Positions 6,905 through 16,575 are shown, numbered from the stretch's first letter. The stretch is 64,000 bases of DNA from Shimia sp. R10_1 (GCF_017744095.1 NZ_JAGHQX010000006.1:264610-328609); one strand, 5' to 3'. Notes: generated from the letters alone by a model not told the origin. Numbers and translations are program-made.

Positions 6905-7608
6905 CCCTGCGCATAGCTGAGATTTTTGGCCCCACCATTCAAGGTGAGGGCGTGCTCATTGGTGCGCCCACGGTCTTTGTGCGCACCGGCGGATGTGACT
7001 ATCGCTGCAGCTGGTGTGACAGTCTGCATGCCGTGGACAGCGCGCACCGCCACGACTGGCTCCCCATGGACGCAGAAGCCGTAATGACGGAAGTGCGTGC
7101 CTTGTCAGGCGACCGCCCGATCACCGTGTCTTTGTCCGGCGGCAACCCGGCCATTCATGACTTTGCCCCGCTGATCGCACTGGGCAAATCTGAGGGCTAT
7201 ACCTTCGCCTGCGAAACGCAGGGATCAATCGCCAAACCTTGGTTTGCAGCTCTTGATACGCTGGTCCTAAGCCCAAAACCGCCCTCCAGCGGCGAAGAGG
7301 TGGACTGGTCCGCCTTTGAGCGCTGCCTTGAGGCTGCCGGGACTCGCCCGGAAAGCGTCATGAAGATCGTGATCTTTGATGATGCGGATTTTGCGTGGGC
7401 ACAAGCCGCCCATGCCCGCTTTCCCGATCTGCCCCTCTATCTGCAGCCGGGCAATCTGATGGTGGATCCTGACAAGCCTGTCGATCTCACCGAAACCACC
7501 GCCCGGCTGGAATGGCTGATCGACAAAGTGGTGGCGGCAGGCTGGTTCGCCCCGCGCGTGCTGCCACAGTTGCATGTCATGGTCTGGGGCAACAAACGCG
7601 GCGTCTAA
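6901..7608 (+). CDS. queE: 7-carboxy-7-deazaguanine synthase QueE (radical SAM)
   Basis: QueE contracts the pterin ring to form 7-carboxy-7-deazaguanine by radical SAM chemistry. The FGPTIQGEG motif near residue 8 and the cluster-binding CDYRCSWC near 28 fit the family, as does the [12 protein letters not shown] segment near 78. The 235-residue start at 6901 overlaps the queD stop (ATGA); a longer upstream frame would only run back into queD. The Cys spacing is CxxxCxxC as in classical radical SAM enzymes, not the extended spacing known from some QueE proteins. Confidence 0.96.
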   Translation: MTLRIAEIFGPTIQGEGVLIGAPTVFVRTGGCDYRCSWCDSLHAVDSAHRHDWLPMDAEAVMTEVRALSGDRPITVSLSGGNPAIHDFAPLIALGKSEGYTFACETQGSIAKPWFAALDTLVLSPKPPSSGEEVDWSAFERCLEAAGTRPESVMKIVIFDDADFAWAQAAHARFPDLPLYLQPGNLMVDPDKPVDLTETTARLEWLIDKVVAAGWFAPRVLPQLHVMVWGNKRGV

Positions 7609-7649
7609 AAACGCCCCTCGGGCCCATGGCCCATAGTTGGAGAACAAAG

Positions 7650-8114
7650 ATGAGCGAAGACATCTACAGCAACCTAAAACAACTCGGTGGCGCAACGGTT
7701 ATGCCAACAAGCCCCGAAGAGGCTGAACTGGAACGTGTGGAAAACCCACAGGCCGATGTGGCCTATAACGTACGATTCACCGCGCCGGAATTCACCTCCC
7801 TCTGCCCAATGACCGGCCAGCCCGATTTTGCCCATCTGGTGATCGACTATGTGCCCGGCAAATGGCTGGTGGAAAGCAAATCCCTGAAGCTTTTCCTCGG
7901 CTCCTTCCGCAACCACGGAGCGTTTCACGAAGATTGCACCGTCTCCATCGCCCGCCGTCTGGCCGATTTCCTAGAGCCACAATGGCTGCGCATCGGCGGC
8001 TACTGGTATCCACGCGGCGGCATCCCGATTGATGTGTTCTGGCAAACCGGCGCCATGCCCGAAGGCGTCTGGATCCCCGATCAGGGCGTGCCGCCTTACC
8101 GCGGCCGCGGCTAA
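7650..8114 (+). CDS. queF: NADPH-dependent 7-cyano-7-deazaguanine reductase QueF
   Basis: QueF reduces the nitrile of preQ0 to the amine of preQ1, the ligand of the riboswitch upstream, so the operon product feeds back on its own leader. The 154-residue protein is the short unimodular type: the nucleophile Cys in [13 protein letters not shown] near residue 54, the NADPH-binding [23 protein letters not shown] segment near 76, and [11 protein letters not shown] near 130. I take the ATG at 7650 after TTGGAG; the longer frame overlaps queE in another frame. A bidirectional terminator follows at 8125-8155. Confidence 0.96.
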   Translation: MSEDIYSNLKQLGGATVMPTSPEEAELERVENPQADVAYNVRFTAPEFTSLCPMTGQPDFAHLVIDYVPGKWLVESKSLKLFLGSFRNHGAFHEDCTVSIARRLADFLEPQWLRIGGYWYPRGGIPIDVFWQTGAMPEGVWIPDQGVPPYRGRG

Positions 8115-8124
8115 TTTTCAAAAC

Positions 8125-8155
8125 AAAAGCCCCCGTCACGCTGATGGGGGCTTTT
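8125..8155. terminator. Bidirectional terminator between queF and the DUF3179 gene
   Basis: AAAAGCCCCC (8125-8134) pairs with GGGGGCTTTT (8146-8155) around an 11-base loop. Both strands end in a T-run and the flanking genes converge on it. Confidence 0.9.
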
Positions 8156-8184
8156 CATAAGGCAAATCTGCGTGTCACAAAGCG

Positions 8185-9585
8185 TCACCCGTTCCACAGC
8201 TCTGTGTCTGGATGGAACTGCGACCAGGCAAACCAGAAGGCCTGATGGCTGCCGAGATCAGCACCGCTTGCGTCCACCGCCTTGATCCCGCCGGCATCAA
8301 GCGCCAGCCGCACGTTTTCCACCGCGACCTCTTTGCCTGCGTTCAGCGCCACAAAGGCTGCGCTGCGCTGGAAGGCCACCGGCGTGCCCGACGCTGTTAC
8401 AATCCCGATGATGTCCTCATGCACAGGCAGACGTGGATCCACATCCCCAACCGGGAAAATCGGCCCATCGGCATCACGCCCATTGCGGAAATCAAAATCT
8501 CGGCCCAGCGCCAACGCCTCCACCAGCACCGTGGTCTCTGGATGCGCGGCTTTCCACGCGCCCCAGGTTGTAGTCACCACACTCGCTTGCTCCAGTTGGA
8601 TGCCACGTTTGGCCAGCGGGCCGGTCACAGCCTTGCCCAGAAACGTATCAAACACCGAGCCACTGGTGATGTCATACATCACTTTGTTAGAGCGGATCAG
8701 CAGACCCGAGGTCCGCAGCACCGGGCGCTCTACACCGAGGGGCATCTGATCGGTGAAATAGGCCTGTGCCGCACCGCATAGCGTACAATAAGGTATGCCC
8801 AGATCACGCCCGCCCAACGTGTCATTCACCATTTCACGCACTTCCATGATGCGGCGCGGATAGGCCCGGTATTCCCCGTTCACTTCCACCCCAAACACGA
8901 CAGCATCATCCGCCAGCCAACGCGCCTCCTCGGCGCTGCTGACCTCCGGGTTGTCCGCAGCCGGGATGCAGTTGCAGGGATCATCCGTGGTGTCAAAAGG
9001 GCGATCGTCAATCAGCACGCCCCCCCAGGACACATGCCGCCAGTCGATATCCCCTTCAACAAAAATGCGATCCCAGCCGGGAATGATGCCTGTGAAAATC
9101 GCGCGCTTCGCTTCCAGATAGTCTGGCGGCGCAGGAATATCCCACGCAATCAGGTGATCCGTCACAATGCCCCAGTGATTATGGTTTGGCAGCTCCTTGC
9201 CCAGCAAGGAGCCCGCCGCGCCTCCCAACTCTGAAGTGAACTCTGGCCCCGTGGCAAAGCGCATCAGATCGCTGATGATCCACACCAGTCGCGGGTCTCC
9301 AGACGCGGTGATTTCGCCCAACGCAATTGTCTGATCCCGCCCCCAGCCGCCTTGGGCCATGCTGTCGACAAAGGCCACTCTTACAGCCTCCTGCACATCT
9401 TCAGACAACGGTCCTTCGGGAATCGCTGGCGGCGTGCCAAACTCCGCGATCACATGGTCTGGCAACGCGTCTGCCCCCTGCGCGGCCAACGCGCCCAGTA
9501 AGGTCAACGCCATCGCGCCGTTCGCAGCTGCGCCGACCAACCTGTCACGCGCACCTCCAAAGATCTCAAACCCCAGCTTCGCCAT
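8185..9585 (-). CDS. DUF3179 domain protein, probably exported
   Basis: The 466-residue product belongs to the DUF3179 family, seen from the segment GVLIDDRPFDTTDDPCNCIPAADNPEVS, then DDAVVFGVEVNGEYRAYPRRIMEVREMVND and PYCTLCGAAQAYF, where the Cys-x-x-Cys and the CNC pair are conserved features of the family. The start at 9585 has AGGAAGG upstream and yields a hydrophobic stretch (NGAMALTLLGALAAQGADA) that looks like a signal peptide with a long n-region. DUF3179 proteins are uncharacterised. Their Cys motifs suggest metal or redox binding, but no activity is established. It is a single-gene unit. Confidence 0.8.
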   Translation of the reverse strand: MAKLGFEIFGGARDRLVGAAANGAMALTLLGALAAQGADALPDHVIAEFGTPPAIPEGPLSEDVQEAVRVAFVDSMAQGGWGRDQTIALGEITASGDPRLVWIISDLMRFATGPEFTSELGGAAGSLLGKELPNHNHWGIVTDHLIAWDIPAPPDYLEAKRAIFTGIIPGWDRIFVEGDIDWRHVSWGGVLIDDRPFDTTDDPCNCIPAADNPEVSSAEEARWLADDAVVFGVEVNGEYRAYPRRIMEVREMVNDTLGGRDLGIPYCTLCGAAQAYFTDQMPLGVERPVLRTSGLLIRSNKVMYDITSGSVFDTFLGKAVTGPLAKRGIQLEQASVVTTTWGAWKAAHPETTVLVEALALGRDFDFRNGRDADGPIFPVGDVDPRLPVHEDIIGIVTASGTPVAFQRSAAFVALNAGKEVAVENVRLALDAGGIKAVDASGADLGSHQAFWFAWSQFHPDTELWNG

Positions 9586-9748
9586 GAATGATCCTTCCTG
9601 CATCGGGCCTTGTTCGCCCCATGCTCTGTGAAACCCTGATGCGCACAGCGCAGCGGTGGTGCGCGCGTGCTCTCACCGTTCACATTCGTCGCAAATCAAC
9701 GCCACGACCAATCACGTTTGCATCAAGCTGTGGTGATCGAAACAGCCG

Positions 9749-10969
9749 CTATGCGGCGGCCAAAGCCCCCGGTCCGCGCCGCACCCGAAACAGGATCAGC
9801 CCCATGATCGCAATATTAAGCGCATTCCAAGCGATGCCGTTCACAAACGCCAGCTCATAGCTGCCGCTCACGTCATAGATCCAGCCAGACATCCAACCGC
9901 CCAGCGCCATGCCCATGATCGTGGCCATCATGACAAAGCCAACCCGCGTGCCCGCTTCTCGCGCAGGCATGTATTCCCGCACCACCAGCGCATAGGCAGG
10001 CACAATACCCCCCTGCGCCAAGCCAAACGCCGCGCTGATCAGGTAAAGAGAGACAAGCCCATCAAACGGCAGAAACAGAAACAGCGCCGCAGTCTGCAGA
10101 ACCGATCCGATCAGAAGCGTCCAAACCCCGCCAAGCCGATCCGCCACAAGTCCGCTCACCAAACGCGAAAACACACCGCCAAGCAGCATCAGCGAGAGCA
10201 TTTCTGCCCCCACCTCCGAGCCATAGCCCAGATCCACGCAGAAGCTCACAATGTGCACCTGCGGCATGCTCATCGCTACACAGCAGCCAATCCCAGCAAG
10301 CCCCAGAACCCACATCAAAGGCGCTGGTTTCATCGGCGCCCCCGCTTGTCGCGCCACGGCGGCATTCTCCTGCGCAAGCAAGGCGTCCGTCGGCACCCTT
10401 GGGCGCAACAACAGCGCCAACGGCACCACGGCCACCAACGTCAGTGCCGCCAGCACCAGAAACACCGCACGCCAGCCATGATCGCTCAGCACGCCTGACA
10501 GCAACACGGGCCAAAGTGCACCCGACAGGTAATTCCCACTCGCCGCGACCGCCACAGCGATCCCGCGCCGCCGCTGAAACCACAGCGACACATCCGCAAT
10601 CAGCGGGCCAAAGCCCACCGCCGTGCCAAACCCAAGAAAGAAATGCACAAGCGACAGCATCCAGACAGAGCCACTGATCGCCGCCAGCCCATAGCTCACC
10701 GCACTGAGAATGGCCGCCCCAATCAACGCGCGCGTCACCCCCCAACGATCCACGGCCTTGCCAATCGCAAAATTGCCAATCGCAAAACCCACCATCGTCA
10801 GCACATAGGGCATCGACGCATCCGCCCGGTCGACACCGAACTCCGCCTGCACAGAAGGCATCACCACGATCACAGCCCACATGCCAACATTTGCGAAAAC
10901 GCCAATCAACAGGGTGATGGCGAGGCGTATCCAGCTATAGCGGCTGTCAAGAGTGGGATGGTCCGTCAT
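9749..10969 (-). CDS. MFS transporter
   Basis: This 406-residue protein has the 12 hydrophobic segments of a major facilitator permease. The loop 2-3 motif appears as GKAVDRWGVTRALIG near residue 68 and its counterpart in the second half as VSGLVADRLGGVWTLLIG near 260. The first half has a PxxGP-like region (FGPLIADVSLWFQRRRGIAVAVA) that is often seen in the oxalate/formate and monocarboxylate branches. The substrate cannot be deduced. The gap of about 160 bases to the DUF3179 gene and the lack of an obvious ribosome site leave transcript structure unclear. Confidence 0.85.
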   Translation of the reverse strand: MTDHPTLDSRYSWIRLAITLLIGVFANVGMWAVIVVMPSVQAEFGVDRADASMPYVLTMVGFAIGNFAIGKAVDRWGVTRALIGAAILSAVSYGLAAISGSVWMLSLVHFFLGFGTAVGFGPLIADVSLWFQRRRGIAVAVAASGNYLSGALWPVLLSGVLSDHGWRAVFLVLAALTLVAVVPLALLLRPRVPTDALLAQENAAVARQAGAPMKPAPLMWVLGLAGIGCCVAMSMPQVHIVSFCVDLGYGSEVGAEMLSLMLLGGVFSRLVSGLVADRLGGVWTLLIGSVLQTAALFLFLPFDGLVSLYLISAAFGLAQGGIVPAYALVVREYMPAREAGTRVGFVMMATIMGMALGGWMSGWIYDVSGSYELAFVNGIAWNALNIAIMGLILFRVRRGPGALAAA

Positions 10970-11042
10970 GGCGCCACGCTAGTTGCACAACTGCGCGCTG
11001 TATAGTGCCAGATCGCAGAAACTGAACCTTCATTCAGATCGA

Positions 11043-11459
11043 TCACGCAACCTGCTGATGCACCTCGATCACGTTGCCTTCCGGGTCGAGGAAAAACACC
11101 TGATGCCACTGCTTGGCAAAAGCCGTGCCATAATCTGAGTACGGCACGTCGTTGTCTTCCAAAACCTTCAGAAAGGCCGCGATATCATCGGTTCGAAAGG
11201 CAATGTGGCCGCGATCCACGGGGTTGATCACCTGCCCATTCACAAAGGCCACGTCCAGCCGCCGCTCCGCAAGGTGCATCTGCATGTCGCCATCTGTGGC
11301 AAACCGGATTTTGCCATCATAGCCGGTGTTCTCATCCGCCTCCGTGCGCGGAAACTCCTCTTGCGGAATATCCGCGAGGCCCAAGACACGTGTGTAAAAA
11401 TCATGGAGCCGGTCCACATCATGAGAGACAAAATTGATGTGGTGGAATTCGAGTTTCAT
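11043..11459 (-). CDS. VOC-family (glyoxalase/dioxygenase fold) protein
   Basis: This 138-residue single-chain VOC protein has the paired beta-alpha-beta-beta-beta modules: FHHINFVSHDVDRLHDFYTRVLGL in the first and GHIAFRTDDIAAFLKVLEDNDVPY in the second, ending in QVFFLDPEGNVIEVHQ. His near residue 7, His near 94 and Glu near 134 are in the right places to bind a divalent metal. The family covers glyoxalase I, fosfomycin resistance proteins and extradiol dioxygenases; length and motif order fit a glyoxalase-like enzyme, but the substrate is not evident. It starts 73 bases upstream of the MFS gene on the same strand and may be cotranscribed. Confidence 0.8.
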   Translation of the reverse strand: MKLEFHHINFVSHDVDRLHDFYTRVLGLADIPQEEFPRTEADENTGYDGKIRFATDGDMQMHLAERRLDVAFVNGQVINPVDRGHIAFRTDDIAAFLKVLEDNDVPYSDYGTAFAKQWHQVFFLDPEGNVIEVHQQVA

Positions 11460-11542
11460 TCTGCGGCGCTCCCAAGGCTATGGTCTGCGCCCATAGAGCC
11501 GCCATCAGAGAGCGGAATCAACCCATAGCGGATACACCGCTT

Positions 11543-12031
11543 TCACTCGCGGGATTTCTCCAGAAACTCTTTGAAGCGTTGCTGCACATAAGGCGGTTCA
11601 CCAAAACTGCAAAATTCGCCACCGGAGCCGTGATACGCCCAGCGCGCCACCAGAAGTTGATGCTCAACGCAATATAGATTTTGTTCGTCATCTATCACGC
11701 GTGTGCGCCAGCTGCCTTGCACACGTGTTGGCACGCGCACGCTTTTGCGTTTCGGGGGCGGGCTGCCTTTGACAACACGGTAGTTGGCTTCTTCCCACTT
11801 GCGTTTCATAAGCGTGACCAGCTCTGCGGCCTGATGTTTGCGCCGCCCGGCAAAGATCACATCGACCTCGACACCGTTCTCCATCAACCCCTTGATGATC
11901 ACATCGTGACGGGTGTTTTTGCCAAACTTCGGAATCAGATTGATCACCAGCTCGGTGCTGGGTTTCTTAAACAACCCCTGATCTTCATAGGCCGGAGTGA
12001 TGTCATCCGGGTTGCTGATGCGCTTCTTCAA
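11543..12031 (-). CDS. Unrecognised basic cytoplasmic protein
   Basis: I do not recognise this 162-residue product. It is Lys/Arg-rich with no signal peptide or membrane segment. An N-terminal half with alternating strand and helix pattern (STELVINLIPKFGKNTRHDVIIKGLMENGVEVDVIFAG) is followed by a Lys-rich linker (KGSPPPKRKSVRVP) and a C-terminal part with RTRVIDDEQNLYCVEHQLLVARWAYHGSGGEFCSFGEPPYV. The last section has two Cys and a His but not in a standard zinc spacing. The frame has no ATG or GTG before an upstream stop, so a TTG at 12031 is the likely start. The frame is long, lies between spaced genes and has codon use like its neighbours, so I think it is real. Confidence 0.6.
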   Translation of the reverse strand: MKKRISNPDDITPAYEDQGLFKKPSTELVINLIPKFGKNTRHDVIIKGLMENGVEVDVIFAGRRKHQAAELVTLMKRKWEEANYRVVKGSPPPKRKSVRVPTRVQGSWRTRVIDDEQNLYCVEHQLLVARWAYHGSGGEFCSFGEPPYVQQRFKEFLEKSRE

Positions 12032-12169
12032 GATTCTGTTCCGCTGTTTTTCTGGGACTCAACCCAGGAGGTTCCGCGCCCACAGTCATTGTGACATATT
12101 AAGAAACCGTTTCCTGAACAGCAGCTACGCATAGAAGTCGTGACTAAAACTTAAATCACTTGCGCAAAT

Positions 12170-12193
12170 AAAAAGGGGCGCAGCCGCGCCCCC
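12170..12193 (-). terminator. Terminator of the PLP-enzyme gene
   Basis: GGGGCGC (12175-12181) pairs with GCGCCCC (12186-12192) around four bases. Read on the minus strand it is followed by TTTTTA. It lies 39 bases past the stop of the gene ending at 12232. Confidence 0.8.
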
Positions 12194-12231
12194 AAACGTC
12201 ACCCCGCTACCGCGCGCTTCTCATGGCGACT

Positions 12232-13374
12232 TCACTGGCCCAACGCTTGCCCCAGATCCGCAATCAGATCCTCGGCGCTTTCAATGCCAACGGAAATGCG
12301 CAGCAAGGTTTCCGGGATCCCGGTGTGGGATTCAATCGTGTGGCGATGCTCCACAAGGCTCTCTACCCCGCCCAACGAAGTGGCGCGATGAAACAGCTTC
12401 AGCTTGCCCGCCACCTGCAACGCCGTCGCTTTGTCCCCTTTCACAAGGAAGGACATCAGAAAGCCAGCGCCACCCGGCATCTGCGTCTGCGCCAGCGCAT
12501 AATGCGCATGGCTTTCCAGCCCCGGAAACAACACCGCATCCACCTTCGGATGATCTTCCAGAAAACGCGCCACCTTCAGCGCGTTCTCGGCCATGCGGTC
12601 AACCCGCACAGACAGCGTGCGCATGCCGCGCAGCAAAAGCCAGGCTTCAAACGGCCCCATCACCGCCCCCGCGCTGGCCCGATCATTGGCAATCTCTTCC
12701 CAAACCGGGGTGACGTCCTTCGTCACAAGCACCCCGCCCAAAACATCGGAATGGCCGTTGATCACTTTGGTGGTTGAATGCATCACAACATCTGCGCCAA
12801 ATTCCAAAGGTTTTGACAAAAGCGGCGACGCCGCCGTGCTGTCCACCGCCAAGAGCGCGCCACAGCTGGCCGCCGCCGCCTTCGCCGCCGCAATATCCAC
12901 AACTTTCAGCCAGGGATTGGAAGGTGTCTCCACCCAAACCAAATGCGCAGGTCCCACTGCGCAGGCCGCCTGCAACGCAGCGGCGTCACTGGCATCTACC
13001 TCAGCAATCTCTATCTGGCGGCGGGCACAGAACTCACGGATCCACTTGGTTGTGCCCCAGTAAATGCCTGATTGCACCACAACCCGCCCCCCGGTTGGCA
13101 CCGTGCGAAACAGCGCCGCAATCGCAGCCATGCCCGATGGGAACAGCAACGCTTCGGACCCACCCTCAAGCTGCGCCAGAACCCCCTCGGCCTGACGCAC
13201 CACATCATTGTGCGGGCGACTGTACAGGTTGTTTTCATTGAGCAGCTTATAGTCTTCATCGCGCGCATACGTCGTCGCGGGCTGAATGGGTGGCACCACG
13301 CCACCGCTCTGCAGATCAATCGCCCCACCGGCCTGCGCGAGCACCGTCTCTGGCTGCATATCTTTGAAATCCAT
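12232..13374 (-). CDS. Cys/Met-metabolism PLP-dependent enzyme (cystathionine lyase/synthase family)
   Basis: The 380-residue protein is a fold-type I PLP enzyme of the trans-sulfuration family. It shows the YSRPHNDVVRQAEGVLAQLEGG segment near residue 50, the phosphate-binding FPSGMAAIAAL near 77, VWVETPSNPWLKVVDI near 141, LLAVDSTAASPLLSKPLEFGADVVMHSTTKVINGHSD with the PLP Lys near 194, and FEAWLLLRGMRTLSVR near 230. Cystathionine gamma-synthase, beta- and gamma-lyase and O-acetylhomoserine sulfhydrylase share these motifs and cannot be separated by eye. I chose the ATG at 13374 with GAGGGGAAAG upstream; the frame extends further but without homology-like sequence. Confidence 0.85.
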   Translation of the reverse strand: MDFKDMQPETVLAQAGGAIDLQSGGVVPPIQPATTYARDEDYKLLNENNLYSRPHNDVVRQAEGVLAQLEGGSEALLFPSGMAAIAALFRTVPTGGRVVVQSGIYWGTTKWIREFCARRQIEIAEVDASDAAALQAACAVGPAHLVWVETPSNPWLKVVDIAAAKAAAASCGALLAVDSTAASPLLSKPLEFGADVVMHSTTKVINGHSDVLGGVLVTKDVTPVWEEIANDRASAGAVMGPFEAWLLLRGMRTLSVRVDRMAENALKVARFLEDHPKVDAVLFPGLESHAHYALAQTQMPGGAGFLMSFLVKGDKATALQVAGKLKLFHRATSLGGVESLVEHRHTIESHTGIPETLLRISVGIESAEDLIADLGQALGQ

Positions 13375-13472
13375 GATCTTTCCCCTCGCACTGCGGCCTT
13401 TAGTCTTGCGGCGCACAAAACCGCAGGCCAAGCGAACTTGCAACCCCAAGCACCGCCCGTGTAGGAGAGGTC

Positions 13473-14021
13473 ATGACCCGCGTGATCTTATTCAACAAAC
13501 CCTATGATGTGCTGTCTCAATTCACCGACAAGGGAACCGAGGGCAGCCCCCGGCGCACGCTCTCTGATTTCATTGACGTGCCCAAAGTCTATGCCGCCGG
13601 ACGGCTGGACCGCGACAGCGAGGGGCTTATGGTGCTGACCGATGACGGCAAGCTGCAGGCCAAGATCAGCAACCCACGCCACAAAATGGCAAAAACCTAT
13701 TGGGTCCAGGTGGAGGGCGAGCCAGATGAAGCCACGCTCCAAGCGCTGCGCAAAGGGGTGGAGCTGAAAGACGGCCTCACCCGCCCGGCACAGGCGCAAC
13801 GCATTGATGCGCCCGCCAATCTCTGGCCCCGCACCCCTCCGGTGCGCTTTCGCAAATCCGTGCCCGATTGCTGGATCGCGCTGACAATCCGCGAAGGGCG
13901 CAACCGTCAGGTCCGTCGCATGACCGCCGCCGTCGGCCACCCCACCCTGCGCCTGATCCGCGCACAGATCGGCACGTGGTCACTCAATGGGCTGGAAACA
14001 GGAAAATGGCGCGATGCATAA
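13473..14021 (+). CDS. rluE: RluE-type rRNA large-subunit pseudouridine synthase
   Basis: The 182-residue product is a short RsuA-family pseudouridine synthase without the N-terminal S4 domain. It has [11 protein letters not shown] near residue 7, the catalytic Asp in [19 protein letters not shown] near 45, KTYWVQVEG near 75, and the C-terminal [24 protein letters not shown] near 138. Absence of S4, and length, match RluE, which modifies U2457 of E. coli 23S rRNA, rather than RsuA or RluB. The ATG follows AGGAGAGGTC. It is divergent from the PLP-enzyme gene. Confidence 0.9.
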   Translation: MTRVILFNKPYDVLSQFTDKGTEGSPRRTLSDFIDVPKVYAAGRLDRDSEGLMVLTDDGKLQAKISNPRHKMAKTYWVQVEGEPDEATLQALRKGVELKDGLTRPAQAQRIDAPANLWPRTPPVRFRKSVPDCWIALTIREGRNRQVRRMTAAVGHPTLRLIRAQIGTWSLNGLETGKWRDA

Positions 14022-14126
14022 CAATGCTACGCACTTTTCCTGTGGAAAATCACAACATATAGTAGACACTAACAAGGCCGCACCGTAAGAGCCGCGGCAC
14101 TGAAACTTCGAGCAGGGACAAGCGGA

Positions 14127-14936
14127 ATGGCACATATCATCGTTGTCGGAAACGAAAAGGGCGGCGCGGGCAAATCCACCTTGTCGATGCACATCGCAAC
14201 CGCGCTGGCGCGCATGGGCCACCGTGTGGGCGCGCTTGATCTCGACCTGCGCCAGAAAAGCTTTGGCAGCTATGCCGCCAACCGCCAGCGCTACTGCGAA
14301 AAAGCAGGGCTCTCGCTTCCGGGCCCAACCTACCACGAGCTGCCCGAGATCGATCCAGAGACGCTTCAGGAAGGCGAAAACATCTATGATCAGCGTCTTT
14401 CCGCAGCGGTTTCGATGCTGGAGGCAAACAACGACTTTATCCTGATCGACTGCCCCGGCTCTCACACCCGCCTCAGTCAGGTGGCGCACTCCCTCGCGGA
14501 CACGCTTGTCACACCGCTCAACGACAGTTTTGTCGACTTTGATCTGCTGGCGAAAGTGAACGAAGACGCAGAGAAAATTCTCGGCCCTTCCGTCTATTCC
14601 GAAATGGTCTGGAACGCGCGGCAACTGCGCGCACAGGCCGGGCTGAAACCCATCGACTGGATCGTCATGCGCAACCGCATGGGTGCCCAGCAGATGGTGA
14701 ACAAAGAAAAGATGGGCAAGGCGCTGGATCGTCTGGCCAAACGCATCGGCTTCCGCGTCGCGCCGGGCTTTAACGAGCGTGTGGTGTTCCGGGAGCTGTT
14801 CCCGCGCGGCCTGACCCTGCTCGATCTGCGCGATATCGGGGTGAAACAACTCAACATCTCCAATGTCGCCGCCCGCCAAGAGCTGCGCGACCTGATCAAG
14901 GCGCTCAACCTGCCCGGCGTCTCCATAGACTTCTAA
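14127..14936 (+). CDS. mipZ: Division-plane positioning ATPase MipZ
   Basis: MipZ forms gradients from the ParB-bound poles and blocks FtsZ polymerisation, so rings form at mid-cell. The 269-residue protein is a ParA/MinD-type ATPase: the deviant Walker A NEKGGAGKSTLSMH near residue 9 with both Lys, the A' motif GALDLDLRQKSFG near 35, Walker B LIDCPGSHTRLSQVA near 110, and the MipZ-like insert AGFNERVVFRELFPRGLTLLDL near 210. It lacks the C-terminal amphipathic helix of MinD. Placement 6 bases before the exosortase gene suggests cotranscription. Confidence 0.93.
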   Translation: MAHIIVVGNEKGGAGKSTLSMHIATALARMGHRVGALDLDLRQKSFGSYAANRQRYCEKAGLSLPGPTYHELPEIDPETLQEGENIYDQRLSAAVSMLEANNDFILIDCPGSHTRLSQVAHSLADTLVTPLNDSFVDFDLLAKVNEDAEKILGPSVYSEMVWNARQLRAQAGLKPIDWIVMRNRMGAQQMVNKEKMGKALDRLAKRIGFRVAPGFNERVVFRELFPRGLTLLDLRDIGVKQLNISNVAARQELRDLIKALNLPGVSIDF

Positions 14937-14942
14937 ATACGC

Positions 14943-16538
14943 ATGACTGGCCCGGATCTCGCATCGTCCCCCGGGCCATCGCGCCCAGCCCGCCTCACAG
15001 CCATGATTGCTCTGGCTGTGGCAGAGCTGCTGCTGGTCATCATCGCCTATCAGGTCATGGCCTCCATCGAGTGCCGCCTGACCGAAGTGGAAGCCGCTTG
15101 CCGCGCCGTGCGCTCCATGACCGCGCGCGGTCTGTCCATCCTTACAGTGATGGCAATTTATTTCTGGCTGCGCCCTGACGCCTATCGCTCGCTTACCAAG
15201 ACAACAGGCGACACGCCGGGCAACGCACGATGGATCTGGGTGCATTTTGCGGGTCTTGCCCTGATTTTTGCACCGCTCGCGCTCTTTGGCGTCGATGAAA
15301 TCAACAAATCTTTCCTGCCAACATTGCTATTTATGGGGCTGGGCAGCCTGTTCACCATACTGGGCGGGCTTTTCTGGGTGACGCCCTTGAGAAGCTGGCG
15401 CAGCTGGATGCGCAGCGACAGCTACCTGCTGCCCTTTGCCCTGCTGCTGGGTTTCTTGGTGCCTGATCTCGCCAATCTGATCCGCCCCGTTTGGGAATGG
15501 TCGACCCTCAGCAGCCTCACCTTCTTTCTGGTGTTTCTCACACTTGTCCTGTTTGGCTTTCAGGTCAGCGTCGATCCGCCAATCTATGTGATCGGCATCG
15601 AAGACTTCTTCGTCCAGATCGCCAGCCAGTGCTCCGGTGTCGAAGGCATCGCCCTGATCACGATTTTCATGGGGTTCTATGCCCTGCTGATGCGCCCGGA
15701 TCTGCGCCAAAAACGCTTCTGGCTGATCCTCTATCCTCTGGCCGTATTCACCAGCTGGCTGTTCAACATTTTGCGCATCTCAGTGTTGATCATCATTGGC
15801 GCGCGCATCTCTCCTGAACATGCTCTCAATGGATTTCATTCCTATGCGGGCTGGCTCATGTTCACCGCCCTCGCCCTTGGTGTGGTGGTGGTCGCACATC
15901 AGGCCCGCTGGCTACATCGCACAACACGCCCGCACAAACCACGCGCCGCCCTGCGCGCCGATCCGCTTTCGGCACAAATCATCCCCTTCATTGTGATGAT
16001 GCTTTCTGGCGTGATTGTCTCAGCCTTCTGGCCCACCCCAGCAGAGGGCTACCCGCTGCGCACCGCCCTCATGGCTGCCGCCTTACTGTATTTTCTGCCT
16101 GCGCTGCGCGGCTGGTGTGCGCTGCCCTCCAAAACCGCGATTGCGACAGGCTGTGCCATCGGCGTTCTGTGGATTGTCACAGCTCCAGTTGAGTCTGCCA
16201 CCTCCAACACACCCGCGCCGGACGCCCTCTGGATCGCCCTGCGCCTCATCGGCACAATTCTCCTGGTACCTCTGATCGAAGAGCTGTTTTTCCGGGGCTA
16301 CATACTGCGTCGCCTCAATCGCGATGGCTTGATCTGGACGGTGATCGCCGTCACCGTCTCAAGCATCCTCTTTGGTCTGCTGCATGATCGCATTCTCGCA
16401 GGCACCTTGGCCGGCATTGCATTCGGCTGTCTTTATCTGCAACGCAAACGACTGGCAGATCCAATCGCAGCGCATATGATCGCCAATGCGCTGATTGCCA
16501 TCATGGCGCTGCTCACAGAAAAATGGGCGCTCATTTGA
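14943..16538 (+). CDS. xrtE: Exosortase E fused to CPBP-type intramembrane protease (VPEID-CTERM system)
   Basis: This 531-residue membrane protein joins two enzymes. Residues about 20-320 form an exosortase with the catalytic triad visible: Cys in IASQCSGVEGIAL near 224, Arg in LFNILRISVLI near 277, and His in ALNGFHSYAGWL near 298. Residues about 340-530 form a CPBP (Abi) protease with EELFFRGYILRRLN near 444, FGLLHDRILAGTLAG near 478 and DPIAAHMIANALIA near 512, supplying the metal-binding Glu/His set. Known exosortase E proteins show this fusion and cleave proteins bearing a VPEID-CTERM signal. The substrate gene lies 38 bases past its end on the opposite strand. An ATG at 15003 is an alternative start. 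Confidence 0.95.
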   Translation: MTGPDLASSPGPSRPARLTAMIALAVAELLLVIIAYQVMASIECRLTEVEAACRAVRSMTARGLSILTVMAIYFWLRPDAYRSLTKTTGDTPGNARWIWVHFAGLALIFAPLALFGVDEINKSFLPTLLFMGLGSLFTILGGLFWVTPLRSWRSWMRSDSYLLPFALLLGFLVPDLANLIRPVWEWSTLSSLTFFLVFLTLVLFGFQVSVDPPIYVIGIEDFFVQIASQCSGVEGIALITIFMGFYALLMRPDLRQKRFWLILYPLAVFTSWLFNILRISVLIIIGARISPEHALNGFHSYAGWLMFTALALGVVVVAHQARWLHRTTRPHKPRAALRADPLSAQIIPFIVMMLSGVIVSAFWPTPAEGYPLRTALMAAALLYFLPALRGWCALPSKTAIATGCAIGVLWIVTAPVESATSNTPAPDALWIALRLIGTILLVPLIEELFFRGYILRRLNRDGLIWTVIAVTVSSILFGLLHDRILAGTLAGIAFGCLYLQRKRLADPIAAHMIANALIAIMALLTEKWALI

Positions 16539-16575
16539 ACGCCCACCTACAAAAGATTTTAAAACCCAAATAGGT

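Noticed and set aside
13980..15245. 421-codon minus-strand frame
   Set aside because: It is antisense to mipZ and the exosortase gene, is rich in His, Gln and Arg and has no family-like segment. The plus-strand genes carry strong motifs.
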